Shown here: one piece after another, positions 33,205 through 43,234 of the stretch
Layout: each line of letters opens with the position of its first letter
How positions within the stretch are numbered: the stretch's first letter is position 1
Notes under the pieces: generated by a model
Databases searched by the model: none
Told to the model about the DNA's origin: nothing
What the model saw: only the letters and a program-made list of their open reading frames with translations
Source: Ancylostoma caninum
Lineage: Eukaryota; Nematoda; Chromadorea; Rhabditida; Ancylostomatidae
Direction: 5' to 3'
Assembly: GCA_037903475.1 (NCBI GenBank)
Contig: JBAJFG010000102.1
Span: forward strand, 124,001 to 188,000
DNA: 64,000 bases
Made by a program: the position numbers and the translations under genes

Positions 33205-33320
33205 CCGGCCAGCGGCGAAATCAGGACCGTTCCGACCTCGGCAGCCTACTGCCGATATCCGAACAGTTCCTATCTCTGTGAATACCGACATCGGAACTGT
33301 TTGGGCTATCACCGCGCCAT
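33205..33320. repeat. CCGATATCGGAAC-type repeat block
   Basis: Units such as CTGCCGATATCCGAACAGTT and ACCGACATCGGAACTGTT. The larger array of the same motif is at 40615-40800. Confidence 0.5.
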
Positions 33321-33416
33321 TACAGGCGTGTACCTCTATTTCTACAGGTCTTTTCTCACATGTAATAGAAGGATGCTTAATATAGTAGTAAAGGATGCTT
33401 AATATGGTAGTAGATT

Positions 33417-34218
33417 CTACTCAATGTCGAGTGAAAAATACCACACCAAAAACAGACTTGCCAAATTGCTTTCTGGGGCTAGATACATATGAATCGCTGA
33501 TGTCAGGTTAAAATTGACAGGTTCAACCTGTCTTGCTTCGGTCAACCCACTGCCGTGAATATCCGGGCCGAAAGCCGTTTTGGCTATGTGTAACCCAGAT
33601 GGGGTTTTAGTTAAATGGTCAGTAACTAGGTCGAGGTGATAGTCCAGCCCCACCAATACATGTGGAATTTGATGCTCTCCACGTATTTTTGTATTTGCCA
33701 AATAAATATCTTCGGCCTTTAGGAAGGCGACGTCAACCTGATCAAGTTTCACGGATAGAAATCCACTTGTAATGACTGGTAGAGTTTCTACGGACATTTT
33801 GATCTCTTCTCCGAATGCCGTACCGATTTTAAGATGAACAATGTGGCTTTTGAACGTTTCCCTATGTCCACCACCTCCAGACATTGTGCACATTTTTGTC
33901 GTTTTCTTTGGTAGACCAAACTGTTCTACAAGTTCCTCCTCAACGACTGTTTTTTTGTGCACCGGAGTCGAAAAGGAATAGCACTTTTTCAAAAAGTTCC
34001 CTCCTTGCGTTCCATAAGCTGCTCTCGGCTGTGATCAACACAGTTTGTCTATTTGTGACCTTAGGCGGAGGAAGGTTTAATCCCGGTATTGTTTCTGCGC
34101 ACATCTGTACTATCAGTGGGCTAGTTTTCGTGCGACTGGGTTGGTTATTGTTTGTTCGCTGATCGCGGTTTTGCGAGTCCTTCAGGTTTGGCCTATTTGA
34201 CGCCATGGTAATTGCCAT
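33417..34218 (-). pseudogene. BEL/Pao aspartic protease remnant
   Basis: One frame (34218-33940) ends with LFLFDSGAQK, the Asp-Ser-Gly active-site box of a retropepsin-like protease. A frameshift at about 33960 passes to the 33992-33417 frame, which carries the rest of the domain (KIGTAFGEEIKM, then PHVLVGLDYHLDLV, equivalent to the conserved DxLIGxDxxxxL block). Length and order fit the peptidase domain found between gag and RT in Pao/BEL elements. It would process the element's polyprotein. Confidence 0.85.
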
Positions 34219-34581
34219 TCGCTCTCTACCGTAATTATCTGGTGCCTCCCTTTGAAGCGTATACTACTATGATGTTTCTGGCCGCAAGATGAGCAGTCTT
34301 GCTTACGGCAGACGAAGCTGTTATGGTTTGTTGAGAAACACTTCCAACAGCGATTTTGTTCTCTGAGTGTTTTTCGGCGCATGCTTTGATCGCTGACGGT
34401 GCGACAGTGCGACATCGAACTGCTGAGTGATTGCCCTTGTGGCAAAATGTGCATTCCGCACCGTAATTGGGTCGATAGTTGGTGTGCATCGCTCTTGATT
34501 GTGTGACCCTGCCGTTGTTTTCTGGCCTAATCTTTTCTTAGCGGATGCATTTGCGGCTATTTCTTTCTTGAGAAGTGCCAT
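34182..34581 (-). pseudogene. BEL/Pao gag zinc-knuckle region
   Basis: In three overlapping frames the minus strand encodes two CCHC knuckles: CTFCHKGNHSAVRC and CWKCFSTNHNSFVC (both C-x2-C-x4-H-x4-C), followed by the CSSCGQKHHSS cluster common in Pao/BEL nucleocapsids. The frame changes between the knuckles show at least two indels. The domain binds genomic RNA in the particle. Confidence 0.85.
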
Positions 34582-35240
34582 TGGTTTGCATCTGTTTTGG
34601 TTTGAGTATGATATCTGCGAAACTGACGTAATGACATGTAGTTTCTATTTTGCTCGGTATTGTTGGCAGTATTTTGGGTGATTTCTGAATCGTCCCTAAA
34701 GGGATTATGTAGGTTTTGAACTTTAGGATCCATGTATCCAAGAAAAATCTCCATGTTTTTCCAAGTATTCTTAGATTCGCTGAACTTTGTGGTCAACTTA
34801 GTGGTGAGATCGTTTGCCTCAGCTATTGCTGTTTGTAACTGGGATTCCTTTTCAATTTGCCCAATTTCTATCAGAATCTCTTTTTTCTCTGACATATCCA
34901 TACAATTTATATGCTCCTCTTGTATCCCTCTGTACAGTTTCTGAAGGTCTTCTTTGGCCTCCTTAACTTGCCTCAGGTTACTTTCCAATAAGGCGATGGT
35001 CGAACGACGTTTCTCGTAGTTTTCTTCGTCTATTCCAAAATGTTCTACATTTTTTGTGTGCTCTCTGAAACGAGTCACAAGTGTTTTTAGCAGTTTTGCG
35101 CTAAAACTAATGGGATTTCTGTGGAAGTGAAGTGCCATGATTTTGCTTGGCTCCATATAAAACTTCCCTTGATACGTACGCTTAGAAACGCAGCTACTGA
35201 CGTTGTGACTGATTCGCACAGGCGTAATCAGCTGTCCCAA
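34557..35240 (-). pseudogene. BEL/Pao gag N-terminal region
   Basis: 227 open codons on the minus strand. The central part (about residues 60-150) is a helical, Glu/Lys-rich segment likely to form a coiled coil (for example LRQVKEAKEDLQKLYRGIQE), as in nematode Pao gag proteins. The frame continues with a shift into the zinc-knuckle region. The start is uncertain; the first Met lies close to the leader. It would assemble cytoplasmic particles in a living element. Confidence 0.7.
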
Positions 35241-35249
35241 TCAGGCTGG

Positions 35250-35640
35250 GAAGAATCGATATCGATTCGCGACCCTTACCTAGACCGGTGATTTAGGGCT
35301 CTTGGGCTCCTAGGTTAAGCGTGGTCGCTCACCTCTTGTGCAGTTGCAGAGCAAAGCACGAATTTTTAGGGCTCTTAGTCCCAAGGCTAGGCTTATTAGA
35401 TGCTAACCTCTTACGGCTATGGGAGGGCCGCGAAATTGCTCAAGTGTGAGCGAGTCTCTTCTCCAGGCTTTGACGCGGGAGGAATGGCTTTATTTTAGCC
35501 GATGCACCAAAAAATGTGGCGACTTATGTGGCGGATGTTGGCGCCTTGGACTCTTGGACTTTATATCGTCCGTATGCACAATAGATATGGTGGTTCAGTG
35601 GAATATATTTATCATACTGTACATGAGATTATGAGCAATG
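35250..35640 (-). promoter_or_regulatory. Candidate 5' LTR/leader of the BEL/Pao element
   Basis: Upstream of gag on the minus strand, GATATAAAG (TATA-like, 35559-35567) and AATAAAG (about 35492) occur in a plausible LTR promoter/polyadenylation arrangement. No second LTR is available to delimit it, so the borders are guesses. Confidence 0.3.
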
Positions 35641-35809
35641 CGAGGTGAGTGAGTAAAGTGTGCCTTATACAGCATCATACTGACTAGGAACAAGTATCTC
35701 TAGCATGAGACGGGTCAGCTCCTCCCCCTCCACGGGAGGTACAGTATCGGCGGTGAACATGAATACTACAAGGATCATCGATCTGTCGATGATAAAAAAA
35801 TTTCAGGAG

Positions 35810-36127
35810 TACAGATTAAATTCAATTAGTTGACATGTTTGAAATAGTTTTCGCGCACATTTTTAGCAGAGTAAAACTCGAAAGTCAGATTTGGCCGATC
35901 CATGCAAGCTGGCGCCATGCCACGCAACTCTTCACAGAGAACTCCGCAGCAGATAAAGAGAACGTATTTGAGATCACCAACTGCATTTGACAGTATACAT
36001 GGGTTGTCGGACCTTCCCAGTATCATTTCCTGATTAGAAGTAAGGTCCAGAAAAGCTCACCGCATGCGGTAGCGAAGCCGGATTGGAACCTGTAAACACG
36101 ATGGGTGCTGCAGTTTTCATCAAATAC
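35810..36127. repeat. Dispersed repeat R, copy 1 (carries an empty site)
   Basis: Matches, in inverted orientation, the sequence on both sides of the 2.65-kb element at 45167-47819. The uninterrupted word CGTATTTGAGATCACC at 35963-35978 corresponds exactly to that insertion point. A third, more diverged copy is at 48000-48185. The repeat ends at a TTAA (36128-36131) followed by a TTAA-family terminus. Confidence 0.75.
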
Positions 36128-36131
36128 TTAA

Positions 36132-36345
36132 GAGCAGTGTCTCACCTCATGATGGGTATCGGGATATCAACAGAATAGGCCCTAGTAACAATGTGCTTGT
36201 TATTTGAAAAAAAAAACCCTATTTTGAAGGCCAAACGTGACATTGGAGCGGACGAGTTCCCCCGCTAGGAAGGTCGAAAAAGCGAGGCTGAGAAGTAAAG
36301 CTTGCCCATTAAAATGAAGTTCTAAGCAGTTCGTGAAATGATGCT
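36132..36345 (+). mobile_element. TTAA-family element, left half
   Basis: After TTAA (36128-36131) comes GAGCAGTGTCTCACCTCATG and sequence colinear with the left part of 23588-24059 (ATCGGGATATCAACAG, GGACGAGTT..CC.CTAGGAAG). The right half is absent; the PLE P1 3' region starts near 36360. Confidence 0.7.
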
Positions 36346-36385
36346 TCTGCTTCTTCCAGGTTGTTAGGTGGATCTTTTTATTATT

Positions 36386-36423
36386 GGCCTAACGTTTCGA
36401 CGAGAACGTCTTTGTCAAAGGCC
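36386..36423 (-). ncRNA. Hammerhead-ribozyme-like motif of PLE P1
   Basis: On the minus strand, GGCC is followed by TTTGACAAA (a decayed CUGAUGA box), a perfect GACG-TTCT-CGTC stem II, then GAAACGTTA and a second GGCC that can pair with the first as stem I. The arrangement is that of the short hammerheads reported from Penelope-like elements. The mutated first box predicts no cleavage. Confidence 0.55.
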
Positions 36424-36658
36424 TGAAAGTGGTGTGGAGTTCAAATTCACGTTCTTAGCCACCAAATGTTTCTTCCCCCCTTGCTAGTCCGGCATTGTTC
36501 TGGACTCACCAAAGAAAACAACTCTTAGGGGCAAGGCGAACCAACCTCTAGAATCCACCGCTTTTTTCTTATGTTCGCACCGATGCAGACACTCTTCGCG
36601 AACGACTGGGTGTCACTGTGCACCATGGATGGTATATAAGTGCGAGTATCGCGCCAAT

Positions 36659-37606
36659 CTACAGCTTGCATAGTGATAGGAAGGGAAGAAAGTCATTAGT
36701 GATTGACAGACATTCGTTGCGGTTGTTCATGCTCGGATTCCTTGCGGATTTCCAGAGCGCTTCTAATGCCTTCCTCGCCGTGGTATCTGTCTCGCAGCTC
36801 AATATCGTACACATCACATCAAATTCAGAACCGTTGTGTTTTTCGTGCTTGTGTTTTCCGAGCGGAGACATTAGGCTTCCGCGACGCTTACTAGCCAAAT
36901 GCTCTTTAACGCGAATGCTGAGCATTCGGCCAGTTTCTCCGATATATAACGCGCCACAGTTCAAACATGTAAGTTGATAAATTACCCCTGCCTTAGAACG
37001 ATCTCCGGTTTTACCATGTGGACAGACTATGCAATCAGTTGATATGCATTGCTTATCGTAAAGTCTATTCCAAACCAACTGTTTCTTGATGTTATCATTA
37101 GGAATGCTCACTAAGGTAACATCGTTGTGCAGTTGAGCTCGTACCAGGCACCGTCGTATGTCTGCCGCCATTTCCTCGGAGATGAAGAGAAGACAGAAGG
37201 TAAGTTTATCTTCGTGTGCGCTGTGCAGGGTCTCGAAGCGTCTTGATCGGAATCGACGAGCTAGTGTGTACCGGTTGGTGCGCGCAATATTGGAAGCTAA
37301 CAAGAGCGTTTTCTGGCGCTCGTTCTCTCCACTGCTAACCTGCCGAGCGGTCCTGAACATATTACCTATAACCGCGCGCTTGATGGACGTTGGATGTGCA
37401 GACGTTGCATGTACCAGTATGTTCTTAGAATCGGCCTTGCGGTACCACTTTACTTTCATCATGCCATTGGACAACTTAATCTGGGTGTTAAGGTAGGGCA
37501 GCCAGCCGTCTTTGGGGGTCTCACGTGTTAACTTGATGTTTTCCGACTGTCGATTGATGATCTTAAAGCATTCATCATTTCGGACTGAGTCGAAGTTGCA
37601 ATGCAA
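36659..37606 (-). pseudogene. PLE P1 C-terminal half: RT tail, zinc-like linker and GIY-YIG endonuclease
   Basis: 315 open codons. The first 100 residues are the RT thumb-side region and linker (LPYLNTQIKLSNG, then HPTSIKRAVIGNMFRTA). A cysteine cluster CIVCPHGKTGDRSKAG..YQLTCLNCG follows near residue 220-245. Then comes the GIY-YIG core GALYIGETGRMLSIRVKEH with the catalytic Arg and the His/Glu-containing segment, and later KHKHEKHNGSEF. The stop follows LPFLSLCKL. The nuclease would nick target DNA to prime reverse transcription. All key residues of the GIY-YIG block appear present here. Confidence 0.92.
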
Positions 37607-38575
37607 CAGTCGTCAACATATCTACAGTATAACATTGGTAAGCGCTCTAGTACCGGTTGTTCTATCTTGCTCATGAAACAAACTGCCAAAACAGGCGCAA
37701 GTCTTTGGCCCATGGCAAGACCTCGTATTTGAGAGAAGTACTTTCCTGACCACTTAAATACTGTGCAATTCAAACATTCCCTTATTAATGTAATTTGTGC
37801 TCAGACCATACATTTGGATGCTAGCAGCGTGAGTTGTTAACATTTCCGATACAGCCTGTAGAGCTTGGCTGTTTTGAACGTTGGTGTATAAGGAGATCAC
37901 ATCAAATGACTCCATAACACAATCGGGATCAAAACTGGAAGCACGTATTTGTTCAAGGAAATGGTTTGTATTCGTTAAGTGGGAAGGTACCTTAGGTAAG
38001 AGCTGGCTCACAATTTTCGTCAGAAACCACGAAATACGGTCGGCTGGACCACCTACACAACTAATGATGGGCCTTATTTTGAAAGTATCCGCGGACATAG
38101 ATCGCATGTCACTTGAGGACAATTTATGGGTTTTGACAAGGCTATAAAACACGGGACATGTAGGATGATCTATTTTGAGTCGGCTAACGAACCCTTCATC
38201 GATTCCAGCTGACTTTGCAACCTGAACCCAAACATCATTTAAACGTCTGCACTGAGCTATGAATTCTTTCTCACTGGCGGTGCGGTAAACAGTTGCGTCT
38301 TTTAAATGATGTTCTGCTATATCAAGAGTCTGCGGAACAATTACGAATTCCCCTCCTTTGTCGCTCACAGATATGCGTATAGAGCCATTCGCGGTCATTT
38401 CGCACGATTCTCTGAATCCTTCCCACTGCTCCCGTGTCATGTTGTTGTATCGTAATCGTTTGTATTTGTTAAGGACGTCCAGCACACCAGATGATAGAAT
38501 CCGAAACTTGATGTCGGCTTCCTGCACGGGTTCCGGTTCCTTATAAAATGACCGCGGGAAAGGAACAGTAGGCAA
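37528..38575 (-). pseudogene. PLE P1 reverse transcriptase
   Basis: Frame 38575-37754 (273 codons) begins with a PLE-type lead-in (VPFPRSFYKEPEPVQ), SVSDKGGEFVIVPQ near residue 80, then FKIRPIIS, and ends with the block containing FDVISLYTNVQNS, which carries the first catalytic Asp. A frameshift near 37765 leads to frame 37773-37528 with GQRLAPVLAVCFM and the YVDD active site. A further frameshift near 37560 passes to the C-terminal half. The enzyme would copy the element's RNA. Damage looks limited compared with the other copies. Confidence 0.9.
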
Positions 38576-38646
38576 AATTCTCCGATTTGATAAACCAGAG
38601 CTTTGTGGTTGGCTGTCGCGCTTAACTCTGTTACGTAATTGATCCC

Positions 38647-39045
38647 TCAGTCTATGTAGACCACCAACAACTTTACGGATCGTGATCGCCTCAACATTAG
38701 CGTGAGTGAGAAGGACGGGCCAAGGCTCAGAAGGTTCAAAGCATTCGCAGAAACGTTAATCTTGCCAATCACCGTAACTCTCGTCCCTTCGGCTGTAGAT
38801 TCATTTTCAGACATAGAATGATCAGTTCGGTGGTTCATTGTTGGATTGCTCTCAGCTTTGGAGCGGTTTTCATGAAGTGTGTCCAAAAGTCTGTCGAATT
38901 TCGCGCACAGAGTGGATTTAACGTTAGATCGCAAAGAATCGCAAACCGATCTCGACCCACTCCCAATCCTTCTCCAAATTCGTCCAGGCAGAAGACGTTG
39001 GCAAGCTTGTTCTTTCGAACGACATTTCAGCAGTGAAGAGAACAA
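38647..39045 (-). pseudogene. PLE P1 N-terminal region
   Basis: 132 codons on the minus strand. NALNLLSLGPSFSLT near residue 95-110 is the conserved N-terminal PLE block (LxxLGPxF) that precedes the RT. The region between 38646 and 38575 joins it to the RT frame after a stop. The true start codon is not certain; the Met at 39045 is near where similarity to other PLE copies can no longer be judged. Confidence 0.7.
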
Positions 39046-39165
39046 CAGATGTTGCTTTTCCTTAATAACAACACTAAGAATGAATAAATATTCAAAACCC
39101 TAGGATTTGTCTCAGCTAGACCGCATTGTTGAAGAATTGAAAGTTGAATTCAGAGTATATTGGTC

Positions 39166-40600
39166 ATATATTGGTTCTTTTTTGTTTTCTTCCATTTTCA
39201 GGGTGACTTCCTTCATAGAACTTGTGCAGACAACTGTTAGAGTCTGGGAACAGATGATTCTGGAAACAGATGTCGCCCCTTGTTCGCCAAGGTAGTTGGC
39301 AAGCTCGTCTGCCAAACAAATCTCGCCAGTTGTATCGCCCACTCGGACACTGGAACCGTTCGAGCGCTCCGAATTCACGGCCAACTGTGCGGGCGCTGCA
39401 CCTAAATTTATGGGCGGGGCCTCTCACCGTGTGAGCGCTGCACCTCAATTTGTGGGCAGAGCTTCTTACCGTGCAAGCGCTGCACCCTAATCCTTGAAAA
39501 TGATACGGGAGAACTGGAGTGTACTATTTCTCTTATTCACATTTCTGAGATTAGCGGCTCATCGGATAGGCCTGCTTTGAGTCTAATCGGCGAGAGCAGC
39601 TACGAAAATGGGTTTTCCAGTTATAGTCCACTTTGTGCTGTTGTAACGCTGTTTTTTTGTATTGTTATTGAACTTGCCTTCTTTTATTATTTGTTACCTC
39701 ATTTCTCACCCTAGGGTTCTAGTTGGGACGGAATGAAAGTATTAAGTATTGAGTACGATTCTGCTCAGAATTTCATTCTAAGTTCAGCTGATATATGCGC
39801 AACATCCATTTTTTTTTCAATCAAACATAACGCCTTCGTTTCCACTGGAAGTATAAGCCAGCTATTCTCGGAGTGACTTTTCTCAGTGAAGAATTCGAGC
39901 CGCAATTGCGCGCTACTTGTAAAACCGCTTTGTTCAAATTAAAATGCATCTTTCTGAATCCATCCTTGAATCCGGGACTGCGTCCCAGACCCGACTTACC
40001 CTCATCGTTATGGATGAAGGTTACCTACCTGGACACGATCGGATTTGATGATGGGCTGAGATATGTCTCAACTTATCGGACCCCTGATCGAGCCTGTGTT
40101 ATTTCGCGCATGGCTTATCCGTTTTACATTGTCCTAGGGCTGTGGCGTTTGTGGGAATGAGTTTTATGAGGAATTGGAAGAAGTAAAAGAAAAAAAAAGA
40201 AACTGAGTAAGAAGCATTCATAATCGCACCGTCCGAGCGCACGCCGAAAGCGGTCCGTACTGTCTCTGCTGGTCCCTGGTAGCGGATGGAGGAGCTCTTG
40301 TGAGATTTACCGTGTTTCACAAGTCGCAAATATTTCTCGCTTCGTACATGACCGATCCAAAGCAGTGACTCGAGAAACATGGAAGACTGTACTAGCGCTC
40401 CGCCATAATTCTGCGAGCGCTCAGCAATGACCTGCGAGCGCTTTTCAATGGCCGCACCAGAAGCGCTAACGGGGAGCGCTCGGACGTCATTGCAGAGCGC
40501 TCGCACGGTTCCATGTCTGAGACCGTACCACCCGCGCTGGCGAGGAGCGCTCGGACGGTTACTGCAGAGCGCTCGCACGTTTCGAGTGTCTGAGAAATAG
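39166..40600 (-). repeat. GAGCGCTC-rich repeat, copy 1 (minus orientation)
   Basis: About 1.43 kb, colinear with 54905-56258 in inverted orientation. Both ends carry arrays of GAGCGCTCG(C/G)ACGGT words (40400-40590 and 39380-39490); GAGCGCTC is itself an 8-bp palindrome. The unique core includes CATGTTTCTCGAGTC and GATCGGTCATGTACGAAGCG. Open frames inside (for example 40578-40099 and 39384-39112) are partly shared between copies but have no recognised domain. Probably a non-autonomous element; no target duplication was defined. Confidence 0.7.
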
Positions 40601-40614
40601 CGCGGCCGGGCTCA

Positions 40615-40800
40615 GTTCAGATATCGGCACTAGCCGCGATCGGAACTGTTCAGATTTCGGCACACAACTAGTATCGGAACTGTTCAGGCCTCGGCACTCA
40701 GCCGATATCGGAACTGTTCGTATCTTGGCAGTAGTATAGGATAGGAATGGTTCTGATCTCGGCAGTCTGCCGGGGTCGGAATGATTTTGATTTCGGTACT
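40615..40800. repeat. CGATATCGGAACTGTTC minisatellite
   Basis: Five units of about 35-42 bases with consensus TCGGCACT.AGCCGATATCGG followed by AACTGTTCAGA. Each unit contains a short CCGATATCGG palindrome. A small related block lies at 33205-33320. Confidence 0.75.
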
Positions 40801-40803
40801 TAA

Positions 40804-41315
40804 AGGAAGTTTCTCACCTCATACACGCCGGCCGAGATTTGATCAAATCCTCGGTAAGAGTCACCTCCTAGCAGGTTGTGTCTGCGGCGCAGTTTTTGGC
40901 AATGAGAACCTCTGCGATCAATGAGAGAGGTGTACAGGGCATTCACCCCGGAGTAAACATCGCGTTGGAGGCACCCGCGCGAGCTGATCCATTCTATACA
41001 TCAAATTCTCAATCGAAAGGCTACGTCCGAACCGCTAAAAACCACCCGCACGTACCCTTTCGATTGAGAATTTGATCTATGAAATGGATCAGCTTGCGCG
41101 CGTATCTCCAATGCGATGTTTACTCCGGGGTGAATGCCCTGTATGGCAAGACATGCAGTTCACTGGTCGAAGGACTCGTCCGCGCCAAATTCGAATGGTC
41201 CCTCGAAAACGGGTTTTTTGACGGTTTTGTTGGATATACATGGTTGAACTCAGCGCGTCGAGTACGTTCAGATTCTGTTAGCATCAGAAAATAGTAGTAG
41301 AGGTGAGACGCTGCC
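40804..41315. mobile_element. TTAA-flanked element with long internal hairpin (512 bp)
   Basis: Bounded by TTAA at 40800-40803 and 41316-41319. Ends AGGAAGTTTCTCACCTCAT and GAGGTGAGACGCTGCC are imperfect inverted repeats related to the AGGCAGTGTCTCA family. The interior differs: 40933-41143 is a large inverted repeat. Confidence 0.75.
40933..41143. repeat. 211-bp imperfect palindrome
   Basis: Arms of about 98 bases run from TACAGGGCATTCACCCCGG on the left to its complement on the right, passing through CAAATTCTCAATCGAAAGG. The loop is near CCGCTAAAAACCACC (41031-41045). The loop word also occurs in a smaller hairpin at 48336-48392. Confidence 0.85.
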
Positions 41316-41757
41316 TTAAGGAAGGGTCAGAAATAGGAACAAAATCTATAAGAAGAGGAAATTCGCAACTGGTTGAGAATTGGTTGAGAATTGGCCAGAA
41401 AATCTTTCTCCTCTGCTTGCCCCTGAAAACGTGGACGCAATAGCAGCACAGATTGAGTTTTGATAGAAAAATGGGAAAAACCAGGACGAGATAGAATTTA
41501 AGCCACAAAATGTCAGAACATTCATCAAAACTAGATTTTCCCATTAAATACGAAAATATTTTAGTTGACAACACCATATTTTGCGATGGGTTAGGGAATA
41601 ATTTCGTGCGGTTTTTCCACTTTTTTCACGGCGATTTGAACGATGCTTGACTTGGTGTCATGGCTCATTTCATTTGATCTGCTCTTTGCAATCAATGCAA
41701 CCTCAGTATGGGTTATAAATTTGGTGGCCGTACACGTGGTTGTTAGTGTGCTCTACT

Positions 41758-41793
41758 GGCCAATGTTTTGGCAGCTTCGCCTTCGTTAGGGCC
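41758..41793 (-). ncRNA. Hammerhead-ribozyme-like motif of PLE P2
   Basis: The minus strand reads GGCC, CTAACGA (for CUGAUGA), A, GGC-GAAGCT-GCC (stem II), AAAACATT and GGCC, which can pair with the first GGCC. Both catalytic boxes are mutated, but the stems are kept. Confidence 0.45.
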
Positions 41794-42159
41794 TGGAAGG
41801 GTCAATGATGTATTTGAGTAGCCGCGCAAACGCCTTCTCAGTCAGGCATTAAAGAACCAGGAACTACTCCAAAAACCACAAGATTCTTACGAAAGCCGAA
41901 ATCCCATCTCTGCAAGTCCACCAGACGGGAGGTGTTTTTATTGACAACCGGACGTGTTGGACTTGTCAGTAGAGTGAGGCGTTCTGCCACAAGCTAGTCT
42001 GGGATCTGGATAGAGTTCATTGGTGGAGCACTACTCTTCGCGGTTCATTTCCGGATTTTTGGAACGAATCTAAAACGCCTCAAGAGTCTTGCATGCAGAG
42101 ATCTCAGTTTTAAATTCAAGGATTGTGGTCTCTACATCGCAGTCGACACCACTGTTCAT

Positions 42160-42516
42160 TCACATTCGATGGCAACCTAGAGGGGTGGATGTGTGAGATT
42201 TCGATTTTCCCTCAAGATGCTCCTTGACTCGAACAAAGAGTGGCCGTGCAGTTTCACCAATGTATTTGTCACCGCATACCCTACATTTCGTCATGTAGAT
42301 GATACACGATTTCATGCAGTCGCCTTCTCTGCCAAATGGGCAAACTACGCAGTTAGTTGTTACGCAGAGGCGGTCATAAATACGGTTCCGAACTAATTGG
42401 TGCTTCAGGTTCCTTAGCGGTATTTCTACGATCGTGACCAAATCTTCCAATTCTGCTCTTCTCAGACAGAGTCGCGTGGCTCTGGTAACATCACCGGAGA
42501 TGAACGGCATGCACAA
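42160..42516 (-). pseudogene. PLE P2 GIY-YIG endonuclease domain
   Basis: 118 codons. It has the cysteine cluster CVVCPFGREGDCMKS..YMTKCRVCGD followed by DKYIGETARPLFVRVKEHLEGKS, the GIY-YIG core (here KYIG) with its Arg, then a stop-limited tail containing TSTPLGCHRM. It is shorter at the C-terminus than P1. The domain could fold, but upstream frameshifts (near 42490) and the missing RT mean no complete protein. Confidence 0.85.
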
Positions 42517-43234
42517 CCGGATATTGTTTCAATACTGGAGTCTCCCCTTCGCGTTTGATTGCATTGTTTGATCCGCCGCCAACTCTGAGATCTTCCCGAA
42601 GTATAACCGTCAGAAATTGCAATAGCGCTAGCTTTGCCAAGTGACTCTTGTTTCTCTTCGCTCCCAGATCTGACTCCCGCTGCGGTCTTGAACATGTTGC
42701 CAATGATGGCCTTCTTTGTCTGCGTAGGGTGAGCAGAGAAACAGTGTACAAGGATGTTCTTGTTACTTGGCTTTCGATACCCCTTTGTTCGTAAGTTAAT
42801 CCCGTAGATTTTGATCTGCACGTCAAAAAAAAAATGGGAGCCAGTGCTGCGTCTGTTTCCCTCGTTAGCTTTATGTGCTCTGATTGTTGGTTCATCATTT
42901 CGAACAATCTGTCCATTTCATTTTGAGTGGAACAGATAATAAAACAGTCGTCGATGTACCTACAATACAGAAACAGACGCGAGAACGGGGCAGACTAGCT
43001 TTTACACCATTAAACGGCTAATGAATCTTGCAGAGAAAGTTCGAGGTACTATTCTATAAATCACAAAACTACCTTTAATGTCAGCATGAGTCTACCTCTG
43101 CCCAACACCCTCATGATGACGACGCGACACTTGTTCAGAAATCCGTGCCAGAAATTTCTAGAGTGACGGTGATTGGTGGCTTCACACTCACTCGAAATGC
43201 GCGTGTAGTATTAGAGTTGGATACGAGTTTCTCA

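Larger units (their letters stand above)
33417..35640 (-). mobile_element. BEL/Pao LTR-retrotransposon, truncated (gag-protease)
   Basis: Reads leftward: a possible LTR/leader 35640-35250, gag 35240-34180 and aspartic protease 34218-33417. The element stops at about 33417 with no reverse transcriptase, RNase H or integrase and no second LTR found. Gag, two zinc knuckles and a DUF1758-like protease in that order are typical of the Pao/BEL group. Several frameshifts show it is dead. Confidence 0.85.
36360..39060 (-). mobile_element. PLE copy P1, best preserved (Nematis-like Penelope element)
   Basis: Reads leftward: N-terminal region 39045-38580, reverse transcriptase 38575-37530, linker and GIY-YIG endonuclease 37520-36660, then a 3' region with a hammerhead-like motif (36386-36423). 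An RT related to telomerase RT joined to a C-terminal GIY-YIG nuclease defines endonuclease-bearing PLEs; the nematode group is called Nematis. Only two frameshifts (near 37765 and 37560) and a few other lesions are evident in the coding part, so it is the youngest PLE here. The 5' end was not precisely located. Confidence 0.92.
41758..43200 (-). mobile_element. PLE copy P2, internally deleted
   Basis: Reads leftward. 42985-42520 holds the RT tail and linker in shifted frames, 42516-42160 the GIY-YIG domain, and 42159-41758 a 3' non-coding region that is colinear with the P3 3' region (53139-53600). At about 42985 the sequence jumps to a part corresponding to 54333 in P3, removing about 0.5 kb of RT including the active site. 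43200 is close to a small inverted N-terminal piece at 43235-43435. Confidence 0.85.

Noticed and set aside
33417..35640. An endogenous virus with an envelope gene
   Set aside because: Only gag and protease of a Pao/BEL retrotransposon are present; no envelope-like frame was seen.
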